Assembly: GCA_022495005.1 (NCBI GenBank)
Contig: JAGYXB010000269.1
Span: forward strand, 124,001-188,000
Direction of reading: 5' to 3'
Length of the DNA stretch: 64,000 bases
Source of the DNA: Rhyacophila brunnea
Taxonomy: Eukaryota; Arthropoda; Insecta; Trichoptera; Rhyacophilidae
A program made the position numbers and the translations under genes. This document shows, in pieces, positions 11,013 to 19,421 of this stretch. Within the stretch, counting starts at the first letter, position 1. Every line of letters begins with the position of its first letter. The notes under the pieces are model-generated. The model saw nothing but the letters and a program-made list of their open reading frames with translations, made no database searches and was not told where the DNA came from.

Positions 11013-11453
11013 TGTTACGTATTGAATAAGATGTTTATTTTTAAAAAGGGCCGCACAATCGACGACTGTTCTCAGTTATCGATTGGGCGACTTATCTCTT
11101 TATTTGCACTTTATTATCAAATTAAAATACAATATTATAACAAAAATAGAATAAAATAATTATTTAAATTCGAACACAGGAGGACACTAAACTGACATAC
11201 CGATAACCGACGCGCACGTGATGTATGAGGACTCGCAACTGAACTCGCTCTGATGATTTGTATAATCAAGGGGCTTTATATATTACGATAATGAGTCAAT
11301 TAAGTTGACGATAGTCATACTTCATTAACACGTAACCCATTACTTTTGTTTACTCAAAAGTGTTTAGCCTTCGATTTGTTATTGATATGTAAGTCGCACG
11401 TGTTTATCTACGTGGTTTATTAAGTAATAGATTGAGGTCATGGGTACATAACA
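11013..11453 (-). repeat. 3' LTR of the errantivirus-like element
   Basis: A 441-bp copy bounded by TGTTACG and ACATAACA (plus strand), with the same ends as 19422-19862. The two differ at 7 positions by eye (about 98.4 percent identical). In element orientation it holds a TATAAA near 11275-11280 and AATAAA signals at 11110-11115 and 11099-11104, which probably set transcription start and polyadenylation. Confidence 0.95.
11099..11115 (-). terminator. Polyadenylation signals in the 3' LTR
   Basis: Two AATAAA hexamers on the minus strand (11110-11115 and 11099-11104), in the downstream half of the LTR in element orientation, the place expected for the R/U5 polyadenylation site. Confidence 0.55.
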
Positions 11454-11464
11454 CCCTCCTCCTT
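11454..11464 (-). other. Polypurine tract
   Basis: The minus strand reads AAGGAGGAGGG immediately upstream of the 3' LTR. This is the usual position and composition of the primer for plus-strand DNA synthesis. Confidence 0.85.
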
Positions 11465-11661
11465 AAGAAACTTGCTAATGTTTTTTAATTAAATTAGCCA
11501 GTTGTAACTGACTGTAAGATATCCTCTTTAGTGGGATGAATTCTAGGAATGATTCTAGGTGTAAGCTCTATGGCTATACTTTCATTTTCATCATCGTTTA
11601 CATTAATTCCAATCGGAATTTCATTTATATTTTCTCGGTCATGTCTTTGTTAAGTCCTTCT

Positions 11662-12864
11662 TTATTTTACAATATTAAAAGTTTTCTTATTAATTATAAA
11701 ATGTTTATAAATTTTTATTGAAATGAAAAGTACTATAGCTAGGATTACAATAGTTGTTAGTACATATATTATCTTAGTAAATATTGAAGAATGTCTTACA
11801 ATCGTTGGTTGTTTTTCATATTCTTCCAATTGATTATTGAATTTATCAAATTTTTCTATAACATTTTTTGAATTTCCATTATCAATATTAATTAATTCTA
11901 TTGGTTCTACTCTGTTTAAAGTGTAATTGTTATCGTCTATGAGACAGCATTTATCTTTAATGATATTAATGTTAGTGTATGGATTTTCATACTCTGTTAG
12001 AATACTATCTGTGCCAGTTAGGCTGATTAAACCATTGTTAGTTTTACAATCCTTTTCTAATTTTATAATTCCTGTATGGAGTACTTCAATATTTATTGAT
12101 TTTAGTTTTTTACAATTAATAGTCAATCTTCTTTTCTCGGATACTGTGTATAACCACTTATTATTTGAGAGTTTTTGCCAAAGGTTTACAGATCCTTTTA
12201 TATTTCTTACGTTACACATTTCTGGGATGAATTTAACAATGTTCAATAAAAGTTGGGGTTCACAATGCATGTTACTATGAGTTGATAAAACATTTAATTC
12301 TTCACATATAAATATTTGATTAATTATATTCTTACATACTATTTCTATGTTATTAATTGGTACATATGTCAGCTCGTCTGTAGATATTGCCATGTATGTA
12401 TGTGTTGGTAAAATTAATGAGTATATATTGGTGTCATTGGTATGGGGAATAGGTAATGGATAGGTTTTATATAATTTAAATTCATTCGGTAATGTTAAAG
12501 GTATTTTTAGTAAATAAACTAATTTATTATTCATGTAGTATACTGTTAATTTTAAAATCTCTATAATTAAATGCATATTTTCTAGTAGTAGTGGTAATGG
12601 GAAATTTGTCCCATCTGGTAACAAATTTGATCTCTCATTTAATTCTCTATATAGTGTTGCTGGCGATAAGATACTTGGATGTAATATATTCTGTTTAGCC
12701 ATTAAAATTGAATTTATTATTGTACTTAAATGATCTGTTAATCTTTCTAAGGTCAACGCTATTAATTCGGTTTGTTCCGTTATCAGTAATAGTGTTTCAG
12801 TATATTCTAATTCGCTTTCGGTTGCATTAATTGATTCGTCTATTCGGTTCATACCATTAGTCAA
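11662..12864 (-). pseudogene. env: Envelope protein, C-terminal part (frameshifted from the N-terminal part)
   Basis: About 400 residues in another frame than the upstream env ORF; the frame stays open up to about 12894, so the two parts abut and were one reading frame before a short indel. Near the C terminus, about residues 361-383, is a hydrophobic membrane segment (IIYVLTTIVILAIVLFISI) followed by a short basic tail, as expected for a class I-like fusion subunit. Several Asn-X-Ser/Thr sites and cysteines suggest an extracellular domain. In the family this subunit anchors the envelope and drives membrane fusion. As it stands it lacks a start and a signal peptide of its own. Confidence 0.75.
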
Positions 12865-12875
12865 AAGGTATTCAT

Positions 12876-13409
12876 TTAATTCAATTTAGTCATTGTTTGA
12901 TTAAATTTTTCTAAAGCATCTTTAGTTACGTGCACCTGGTCCTTCATGAGTTCCATTAGGTGTTGTTCATTTATGTTAATTTTATCGATTGATTCATCAT
13001 AAAAAGTCGCGTCGTCGGCGTCTAAAGTGCCGAAGACTGTTTTGAATATTGATCCTAATCCATCAATCAATCCACGTTTATTTCGTCTGCTATTAGTTAA
13101 ATGAATAATATTTTCATATTGATTTGTAATATCTTCAATGTCGTTATTTAATGGTGTTAGTAACCTTTTACATTCTAGTCTACCATATATCTTAATTGCT
13201 ATGTTACATTTTATTGTTATATTATTTATATTGTTAGTAAGAATACTTAATTCCTGTGGAATTATGCTTAAATTAACATATGTTATAGTCGTCCATGTCT
13301 CTTCACTGAGTTTAAGGACTCCTATCTGGTCGAAATATATTCCATTTCCTTGTGTGATTGGTGTATTTTGTGTATACACTTGGTGAATAAACAATCTGAA
13401 ATTATCCAT
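12876..13409 (-). CDS. env: Envelope protein, N-terminal part with furin site
   Basis: A 177-residue ORF starting at an ATG that overlaps the last codons of pol (13402-13409). It carries RRNKR at residues 108-112 followed by GLIDGLGSIFKTVFGTLD, which is the furin cleavage site and fusion-peptide region typical of baculovirus F-like envelopes (Baculo_F) in errantiviruses. The N-terminal piece has GIYFDQIG and conserved cysteines of that family. There is no clear signal peptide at the ATG, so in the active ancestor env was probably expressed from a spliced RNA that supplied one. The ORF stops at 12876 by a frameshift before the membrane-anchored part. Confidence 0.8.
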   Translation of the reverse strand: MDNFRLFIHQVYTQNTPITQGNGIYFDQIGVLKLSEETWTTITYVNLSIIPQELSILTNNINNITIKCNIAIKIYGRLECKRLLTPLNNDIEDITNQYENIIHLTNSRRNKRGLIDGLGSIFKTVFGTLDADDATFYDESIDKININEQHLMELMKDQVHVTKDALEKFNQTMTKLN

Positions 13410-15999
13410 TAAATGGTTTTAGTAAATTATAGTGTACTCTTTTCAATTTATTGTTTTCGATTTGTATTGTAATATTCTGGAAATCGTGAATTTCTTTTAT
13501 ACGATATGGTCCTTTCCAGTTCGGGGTCAATTTTTTGTTTAATGACCTCGGTGTTATCGATACCTTGTACCATACCCAGTCGTTGATTTCATATACGTAA
13601 TTAGATGCGTTCTTATCGTAATTTCTTTTCGATCTCATCTTTGAGCGTAATATGTGTTCCTTAGCTGTTAGTCTTATATTAGCCAATCGCGTTTTTATAT
13701 TGTTTATGTATTGTCCATACGTAATGTTTGGTTCGCTGTTTTCTATTGAACTTGGCAAGTTCGCCTTAACTCCGAATACTAACTCATAAGGAGTAAATTT
13801 AGTTGTTGAATGTTCGCTCGTATTATAGCAAAACATGGCATACGGTAGGTATTTATCCCAATCAGTATGTGAGTCATTCACAAAGTGTGATAAATAATCC
13901 TTAAGGGTTGAGTGTGATCTTTCTAAAGCTCCATTTGTTTGTGGATGATAAGCTGTAGTTTTAAGATGTTTTATTTTAAATAATTTTGTAAACTCTTTCA
14001 TGATATTACTCGTGAATTGCGTACCTAAATCTGATAAAATTGAATTTGGTACTCCGTAGTGTGAAAAGAATGATATTAAGGTTTCCGCGACTGTTTCTGC
14101 GTTTGTTACCTGTATTGGATATGCTTGGGAAAATTTAGTTAAGTCATCTTGTAATGTTAAAATATATTTATTTCCGTTATTAGTTTCGTTTAAAGGTCCT
14201 ACAAGATCTATCGCTACTCTTTCGAAAAAGGTGGATGATGCAGTTGTTATTTCCATTGGTGCCTTGAATTTACGTCTGTCTGTTTTATTAGTTTGACAAC
14301 CCCTACAACTTTTTACGTATTTTAATACTTCGCCTTTCATATTTGGCCAACGATATTTGCTTTTAATTCGTGCTAAAGTTCTATGATATCCTGAATGTCC
14401 TGAAATAGGTGAATTGTGACATTCGTTTAATATTATGGGAATCTGGTCTCTACTTGGTTCTATTAATTTATTTTGACAAATTACTATTTGTATGTTAGTA
14501 TTTCTAAACATATATTGAATAAGCATTTTAATTTTCCCAAAGATTATATTATCATAATCGTTCTTAAAATTGGATATAGCTAATTCTTTTATTTCGTCTT
14601 TAATAAGTATTTCGCGTAAGTTTTTAAGTGTCAAGAATATGTCTTTTAATGTTGCTTTGTCATAATAATGAATTTTAGTTAAGCAATGGTAATATTTCGT
14701 TTTTCCGTTACGTGACGTTGTCGTTATTACTTTATGTTGCTCCTTTTCTCGGGTCTTTAAGTTTGTTTCATTATCTTCTATTATTTCTAAAACAAATTGA
14801 TTTGAATCGTCAAAATCGAGAGATGTTGAATATGCGATATTTCGATTGTTTTGTGTTAATAACAAATCGTCACATTCATATAAGTTATCATATGCTATAA
14901 AAGGATTTTCTTTCATGTATTTTACATATGATTCATAGTCATCTGTATTATCATCTAATATTGCACTTTCCTCGTTATGTTGTGATTCTATACTTGGTAT
15001 TATGAAATCTTCGTCGAATATATCTCCTAAAGTGAGGACATTAATGTTTTTCTCTACGTTAAATATTGTTATTTCGATATTCGTTGTGTTAAATAAAAAT
15101 GTTATCATTTGTTTAACTCGTTTCCAAGCTAATCCATCTAATCCTGTTGCTAATTTGGGTAATGCTAGTTTTTTAATGTTATTCTTTATTAAGTGATCTC
15201 GTAAGCTTTTTATTGCGTAGTATAGATTCTCGTAAGTTGGTTTATGAAAATAGTTTTCTTTCGTTATTAAGTGATAGATAATTCTATTGTCTATTTTTGA
15301 AGTTATAAAATCAGTTATTTCTTTCTTATGTTTTCTTAATTCTTGATAGTTATTTATTTTCTCTTTAATTTGTGCTGCTAAACCAGCTGACATTTTTACA
15401 TCTTTAGATATACAATGTGCGAAGTCTGATTTGCAATTTAATATACTGTCATTTTTCTCTAGTAATTCGTATTTTACTTCATTCGTATCGTTCTCTAGAA
15501 AATCTTCGTAAGTATCATGTAATTTAATTCTGGATAAACAATCTGCATTATTATTGATTTTACCTGGTTTGTACATTATTTCGTATTCGTATTCCTCAAG
15601 TTTAAGTCTCCATTTTACTAATCTAGAAGAACCTGGTTGTTTAATATTAAAAAGATAAACTAATGGTTTATGATCGGTGATTATTTTAAACTTTCTACCG
15701 TATAGATATGGTCTGAAATGGGTAACTCCCCAGTAAATAGCTAATAACTCCTTTTCTATTGTGCTATAATTTATTTCTGCTTTATTTAACGTTCTCGAAG
15801 CGTATGATATTGGGAGATCTTTTCCAATTATGCCTTGGCTCAAAATACTTCCTATTGCATAATTTGATGCATCAGTAGTTAATATAAATTCTTTAGTAAA
15901 ATCAGGGTATTGTAACAAAGGTGCTGTAGTTAAGTGTTCTTTCAATTTTTCGAATGCTATTTCTTGAACATTAATTAGTCCAATCGAATTTTGTATCAT
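13402..15999 (-). CDS. pol: Pol, C-terminal part: RNase H - macrodomain - half macrodomain - integrase
   Basis: 865-residue open frame, reading outward from the pol break. Residues 1-155 are the RT-connection and RNase H (TTDAS at 41-45, TIEKELLAIYW near 80-90, ITDHKPL near 107-113). Residues about 187-316 form a TARG1/OARD1-like macrodomain; about 435-509 is a degenerate repeat of its second half. Then the integrase: an H-H-C-C zinc motif (about 528-568), and the DD35E triad at D598, D657 and E693 (IDLVGP, LSDLGTQF, TNGALERSH). A GPYRIKEI-type SH3-like tail follows (about 829-837). It ends at LKPFNG, overlapping the env start. In the family this protein removes the RNA template and inserts the DNA copy. 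The first residues arise from a frameshift, so the ATG at 15999 is not a true start. Confidence 0.93.
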   Translation of the reverse strand: MIQNSIGLINVQEIAFEKLKEHLTTAPLLQYPDFTKEFILTTDASNYAIGSILSQGIIGKDLPISYASRTLNKAEINYSTIEKELLAIYWGVTHFRPYLYGRKFKIITDHKPLVYLFNIKQPGSSRLVKWRLKLEEYEYEIMYKPGKINNNADCLSRIKLHDTYEDFLENDTNEVKYELLEKNDSILNCKSDFAHCISKDVKMSAGLAAQIKEKINNYQELRKHKKEITDFITSKIDNRIIYHLITKENYFHKPTYENLYYAIKSLRDHLIKNNIKKLALPKLATGLDGLAWKRVKQMITFLFNTTNIEITIFNVEKNINVLTLGDIFDEDFIIPSIESQHNEESAILDDNTDDYESYVKYMKENPFIAYDNLYECDDLLLTQNNRNIAYSTSLDFDDSNQFVLEIIEDNETNLKTREKEQHKVITTTSRNGKTKYYHCLTKIHYYDKATLKDIFLTLKNLREILIKDEIKELAISNFKNDYDNIIFGKIKMLIQYMFRNTNIQIVICQNKLIEPSRDQIPIILNECHNSPISGHSGYHRTLARIKSKYRWPNMKGEVLKYVKSCRGCQTNKTDRRKFKAPMEITTASSTFFERVAIDLVGPLNETNNGNKYILTLQDDLTKFSQAYPIQVTNAETVAETLISFFSHYGVPNSILSDLGTQFTSNIMKEFTKLFKIKHLKTTAYHPQTNGALERSHSTLKDYLSHFVNDSHTDWDKYLPYAMFCYNTSEHSTTKFTPYELVFGVKANLPSSIENSEPNITYGQYINNIKTRLANIRLTAKEHILRSKMRSKRNYDKNASNYVYEINDWVWYKVSITPRSLNKKLTPNWKGPYRIKEIHDFQNITIQIENNKLKRVHYNLLKPFNG
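14473..14697 (-). other. Second, degenerate half-macrodomain in pol
   Basis: Residues about 435-509 of the same ORF repeat the second half of the macrodomain: YHCLTK for YHLITK, then a LKNLREILIKDEIKELAI helix-strand like LRDHLIKNNIKKLAL, then MLIQYMFRNTNIQIVI like MITFLFNTTNIEITIF. The lysine is kept; the G-L-D loop is replaced by a K-N-D-Y-D-N stretch. No matching first half was found. Probably an old internal duplication kept as a structural or inactive module. Confidence 0.7.
15052..15441 (-). other. TARG1/OARD1-like macrodomain within pol
   Basis: About 130 residues (187-316 of the pol C-terminal ORF). The order of motifs matches terminal ADP-ribose glycohydrolase 1: DFAHCISKDVKMSAGLAAQ (ADP-ribose-binding loop, A-H-C-I-S and M-x-A-G-x-A), then YHLITK followed by HKPTYENL, then LPKLATGLDGLAW, and a final NIEITIF strand. 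The lysine of LITK (K247, codon 15259-15261) and the aspartate of GLDGL (D288, codon 15136-15138) align with the Lys and Asp used by TARG1 to remove ADP-ribose from acidic residues. The usual I/R-G-C-G of the Asp loop is here L-A-T-G, a deviation that may affect activity. A role against host ADP-ribosylation is inference. Confidence 0.85.
15971..15999 (-). other. Frameshift lesion in pol
   Basis: The two pol frames overlap here. On the minus strand a TAATTAAT tandem repeat of a 4-bp unit spans the point where one frame stops and conserved RNase H connection sequence goes on in the other. A 4-bp duplication is the simplest explanation; a programmed +1 shift here would be unprecedented in the family. 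Confidence 0.7.
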
Positions 16000-17704
16000 T
16001 TTTCAATAAGTTTGTTAGAGGTTTAATTGTTTTACTGAAATCTTTTATGAATCTTCTATAATATCCTGCTAATCCCATAAAAGCTTTAATGTCTTTTGGG
16101 CATTTTGGTCTAGGATAATTTTTTACTGCTGATATTTTATCTGGATTGGGTAAAACTCCTTCATTACTTATTATGTGTCCTAAATAGGCTACTTCCTTTC
16201 TTAGGAATTCACATTTATCTGGTTGTAATTTAAGGTTGTTTGAGTCTAGTCGTTTAAATACCTTTTCTAATTTTTCATTATGTTCTGTCAGGTTAGTTGC
16301 ATAGATTACAATGTCATCAAGATATACAAAGCATGAAGTACCATTTAGTCCTGTCAATACGTTATTCATTAATCTCTGGAAACTAGCAGGAGCCGTCTTA
16401 AGGCCGAATGGCATACGATTGTACTCGTAATGACCACTTGTTGTCGTAAAAGCAGTTTTTGCTTTGTCTTCCGCTTTAACTGGTATTTGATGAAAACCGT
16501 TTGCTAAATCAAGTATTGTAAAATAGTTACAGTTTCCTAATTGATCTAATATTTCGGTAATATTAGGCAGAGGATATGCATCTCCTATTGTTATGTTATT
16601 TAGTTGTCGATAATCAATAACTATCCGCCATTTTGGTTTTCCCGAGGCGTCCATTTTCTTGGGCACGACCCATAAGGGGCTAGACCACGGAGATGTCGAA
16701 GGTTTAATTACTTTGTCCTTAAGCATTTGATCGATTTGCTTATCTACTTCCTCTTTATGTATCATAGGATGTCTATAATTTTTTACATGTATTGGTTTAT
16801 TTGACTCTGTATTTATTTCGTGTTGGACCGCGTTAGTAAAGCTTAATTCATCGCCTTCTAAATGAAAAACGTGATTATATTCGTTACATAATTCTAATAA
16901 TGATGAAGCTTCTTCATCATTGAGATGATCTAATCTTATTGATTGTTTAAGTTGATATATTCTATTATTAACATTCTTTATTTTATAATTAAACGCATAT
17001 ATATTTTTGGGTATTGGTTCAAGTATCGTTTTCAGTTTATTTATTCTTAAACTTTCGTCAGTAGTGTTTAAGATAGTACATATAGATTCGTTGTTTTCAT
17101 TCACATTTACAATTGCATTTGATAAATATACTCCTGGTATATTTAATTCCATATTTATTAATCCACTTTTTATTTCAGGATTTAATATTTTGATATTTAT
17201 AACTGTTTCACTACGAGGTTTAATTACATAGTTACAATTTTCATAATCATTGGTCTCTGCGGACTCATTTTGCATTTTAATCGATATTTTATCGTTTATT
17301 ATTAATTTTTCTGTCTTGTAGTCTATTTTGACGTTGTAGTTTTTCAAGAAATCTCCGCCTATAATTCCGTCATAGTGAAGATTCAAGTCATTGTCTTTAA
17401 TTACATAAAATGTGTGCCCTTCACATTCATCATAGAAGTTAAAATTTATTATTATACTTCCAATAGTTTCTGCAGTTTTTTCTTTATCTATGCCTTTCAT
17501 TTCGATTATATCGTTGACATTTTTTATTTTCATTTCTGGGTCTAGGCAATGATTTTTTATAAGGGATATTCCCGCACCGGTGTCCATTAAAAATTTCCGA
17601 GTTACAAATTTTGTTTTATATTTAATTTGCAATTTAATGTATCGCATAGTGTCCGAATTGATGTGATATATTAAACAGGATTTTAATTCGTCACTTATTA
17701 GCAA
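15971..17704 (-). CDS. pol: Pol, N-terminal part: protease and reverse transcriptase
   Basis: 577 residues from the frame that the -1 shift enters; the frame is open back to 17791. An aspartic protease is marked by FLMDTGAGISLI (Asp at 41) and a downstream IIGGDFL. The reverse transcriptase runs from about residue 300 to 500, with WVVPKK, KWRIVIDYRQLN, LDLANGFHQIP, MPFGLKTAPASF and the active-site YLDDIVIYA at 461-469. It continues into FMGLAGYYRRFIKDFS. The ORF stops at 15971 in the connection before RNase H; the next part of pol follows in another frame. It makes the DNA copy from the genomic RNA and processes the polyproteins. The leucine codon at 17704 is only the first codon after overlap, not a proven start. 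Confidence 0.93.
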   Translation of the reverse strand: MLISDELKSCLIYHINSDTMRYIKLQIKYKTKFVTRKFLMDTGAGISLIKNHCLDPEMKIKNVNDIIEMKGIDKEKTAETIGSIIINFNFYDECEGHTFYVIKDNDLNLHYDGIIGGDFLKNYNVKIDYKTEKLIINDKISIKMQNESAETNDYENCNYVIKPRSETVINIKILNPEIKSGLINMELNIPGVYLSNAIVNVNENNESICTILNTTDESLRINKLKTILEPIPKNIYAFNYKIKNVNNRIYQLKQSIRLDHLNDEEASSLLELCNEYNHVFHLEGDELSFTNAVQHEINTESNKPIHVKNYRHPMIHKEEVDKQIDQMLKDKVIKPSTSPWSSPLWVVPKKMDASGKPKWRIVIDYRQLNNITIGDAYPLPNITEILDQLGNCNYFTILDLANGFHQIPVKAEDKAKTAFTTTSGHYEYNRMPFGLKTAPASFQRLMNNVLTGLNGTSCFVYLDDIVIYATNLTEHNEKLEKVFKRLDSNNLKLQPDKCEFLRKEVAYLGHIISNEGVLPNPDKISAVKNYPRPKCPKDIKAFMGLAGYYRRFIKDFSKTIKPLTNLLKNDTKFDWTN

Positions 17705-18756
17705 TCTGTCAGGTCGACGCGCCCCTCGACAGACTGTAGCCCGTTTAAATGGTTTATGCGCGATGACTTTTCTTGTACTCGTTTTCCATCGTTATTTTTC
17801 TTTGTATAACATTCATTAATAAGGTGACCCTTCTTTTTACAATAGCTACATATTTTGACATTTTGGGAATAATTTTTATTATCATTATTTCCATTATATT
17901 TTGCGTTAGCGTTTCTATTAAAATAGTTATTATTGTTATAACCATTATTGTTATTACCTCCGTTATTATATCCATTATTATTTCTACCACCGTTATTATA
18001 ATTATTATTCGGATTTCTTGCTTCTACGGCGTGAATGCGCCTGTCAAAGTTAGGTTTTCTATCATTTTTACGATAGCAATTTGATGATTCGTGTCCCGTC
18101 TTTTTACATATTGTGCAAAAGGGTTTATTGTGATGGTCTTGTTTTTTATTCATTTCATAAATATTTTCCTCTTCTAGAGCGATTTTACACGCTTCATTCA
18201 AATTAGCGGGACGCATAGCTCTTACTAGAAAGCCTATTATTTGTGGGAGTAACCTGTACGTGAATAGTTGTAACCCTAATTTTTGAATGTTTTCAATCTC
18301 TCCATCTCTCAATTCAGATTTAGAGGTTCGGTTTATCGATTGTACACAGGCGTCGATACAAGTCTCTATTTTATTGTAGAAATCTGTAACGGTTTCGTTT
18401 CGTCCCTGCCTACAATGTTGAAGTTCAAATAATAGTTGAGCATATTGTTGTCTATCTCCGAAATTTATGTATAAAACTTCCCTGAGGTGTACAAATGATG
18501 TTATAGATTTAGGTTTACATGCTCGATATGCCTTGCCCTTTATTTGATTGATTATGTAATTAAGCAAGCACGTTTGCTGTTCTTTTGAAGCCAATAATAA
18601 TGCTTGTTCGCACCCGGCAATGAAGGAATCTAATTTATCTCTATCTCCATGAAATGGCTCAACAAATTTTATAAGAAAGCTTATGTCGTTCGGGGGGTAC
18701 ACGTAAACAACATCTTTATCTACTCTCGAAGTGGATGGGGTTGACGGTTCCGTCAT
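17698..18756 (-). CDS. gag: Gag polyprotein with two zinc knuckles
   Basis: 352 residues from an ATG at 18754-18756. The first 200 residues are helical capsid-like sequence (FVEPFHGDRDKLDSFI, LREVLYINFGDRQQYAQLLFEL), as in Ty3/gypsy Gag. Two CX2CX4HX4C knuckles follow: CTICKKTGHESSNC at 214-227 and CSYCKKKGHLINEC at 303-316. Between them lies an unusually Asn/Gly-rich stretch (about 249-293, repeated NNNNGYNN). Gag forms the particle and packages RNA. Its last codons overlap the pol frame and contain the slippery heptamer. The ORF is intact. Confidence 0.93.
   Translation of the reverse strand: MTEPSTPSTSRVDKDVVYVYPPNDISFLIKFVEPFHGDRDKLDSFIAGCEQALLLASKEQQTCLLNYIINQIKGKAYRACKPKSITSFVHLREVLYINFGDRQQYAQLLFELQHCRQGRNETVTDFYNKIETCIDACVQSINRTSKSELRDGEIENIQKLGLQLFTYRLLPQIIGFLVRAMRPANLNEACKIALEEENIYEMNKKQDHHNKPFCTICKKTGHESSNCYRKNDRKPNFDRRIHAVEARNPNNNYNNGGRNNNGYNNGGNNNNGYNNNNYFNRNANAKYNGNNDNKNYSQNVKICSYCKKKGHLINECYTKKNNDGKRVQEKSSRINHLNGLQSVEGRVDLTDC
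17705..17733 (-). promoter_or_regulatory. Stem-loop downstream of the slippery site
   Basis: The minus strand has TCTGTC pairing with GACAGA, plus an inner AGG/CCT after a bulged G, giving about nine pairs around a roughly ten-nt loop. A competing GTCGA/TCGAC pairing is possible. Spacer to the heptamer is nine nt, as in known -1 stimulators. Confidence 0.65.
17743..17749 (-). promoter_or_regulatory. Slippery heptamer for -1 gag-pol frameshift
   Basis: The minus strand reads TTTAAAC, split as T TTA AAC in the gag frame, so it fits the canonical X XXY YYZ rule. The -1 frame it leads to is exactly the protease-RT frame, which is open from 17791 down. A stem-loop follows nine nucleotides later. 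Confidence 0.85.
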
Positions 18757-19390
18757 CTTATATTAATTTTTTAAAGCTAATTTATATTTACAATTATTTA
18801 ACAATTAAAGTGTTAATGAGAGGAGCAGTATACGGTGTGTAATAATGTTTTGGCAATAAAAGCTGACAAATGCACTTACAGGATAAAAGTAGACGCTGCC
18901 ACCTGCATCTTCATCTCTCCAGTATGTGTGTGGTGTGTAGTAGATGTCTTCTAGTAAGGTCTCGTCCGGGATGTCTCGTTCGGGATATCTCGTTCGGGAT
19001 AACTTATCTAGGATGTCTTGTCTGTAGGTCTGGTTCCGGATGTCGTGTCTATTGTCTCCTGATTCTGTTGTTTTCGGGAAGAATCTTGGCTGCCTTGAAG
19101 GATGTAGAATCCACCGTTCTTGACTCTTGATTTGTTGTCCTGAATCTTGACGTTGTTAGCCGCAAGAGTTAGTGACGCTGCTCAGTCTCGATGCCAACGG
19201 AATACGTAGTTCTCATCAACGCGAGGATATATCTTCGCGGGCGATAAATCGTCGTCCTGAAGGCTCTGAGTTTTAATTTCGAAATTGAGTTATTAAACCC
19301 AGTGAGAATTTACTTGATACCGATTATTCGCGACGTTTAACTTTCTCTCGAATTTTCTTTCAGTACGTCTACTAATTGAAAAAGTGAAGC
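18757..19390 (-). other. 5' leader of the LTR element
   Basis: Untranslated leader between the primer site and gag. It contains imperfect repeats of a unit like ATGTCTCGTTCGGG on the plus strand (about 18958-19060). Packaging signal and env splice donor would be expected here but cannot be placed. Confidence 0.5.
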
Positions 19391-19409
19391 AATCCCACCG
19401 CTATCACCA
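19391..19409 (-). other. Primer binding site, tRNA-Leu-like
   Basis: The plus strand reads AATCCCACCGCTATCACCA, which looks like a tRNA 3' end (T-arm remainder, CGCTATC acceptor strand, discriminator, CCA); the element strand is its complement and starts with TGG. The acceptor is compatible with a GGTAGCG/GATAGCG type Leu tRNA. It lies 12 nt from the LTR edge, more than usual. Confidence 0.7.
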
Positions 19410-19421
19410 AAATTATTCTGT

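Noticed and set aside
15971..15999. Programmed +1 frameshift between RT and RNase H
   Set aside because: No such event is known in the family and a 4-bp tandem repeat explains the shift.
17754..18084. Open frames on both strands across the Asn-rich part of gag
   Set aside because: They are shadows of the low-complexity AAT/ATT-rich gag sequence.
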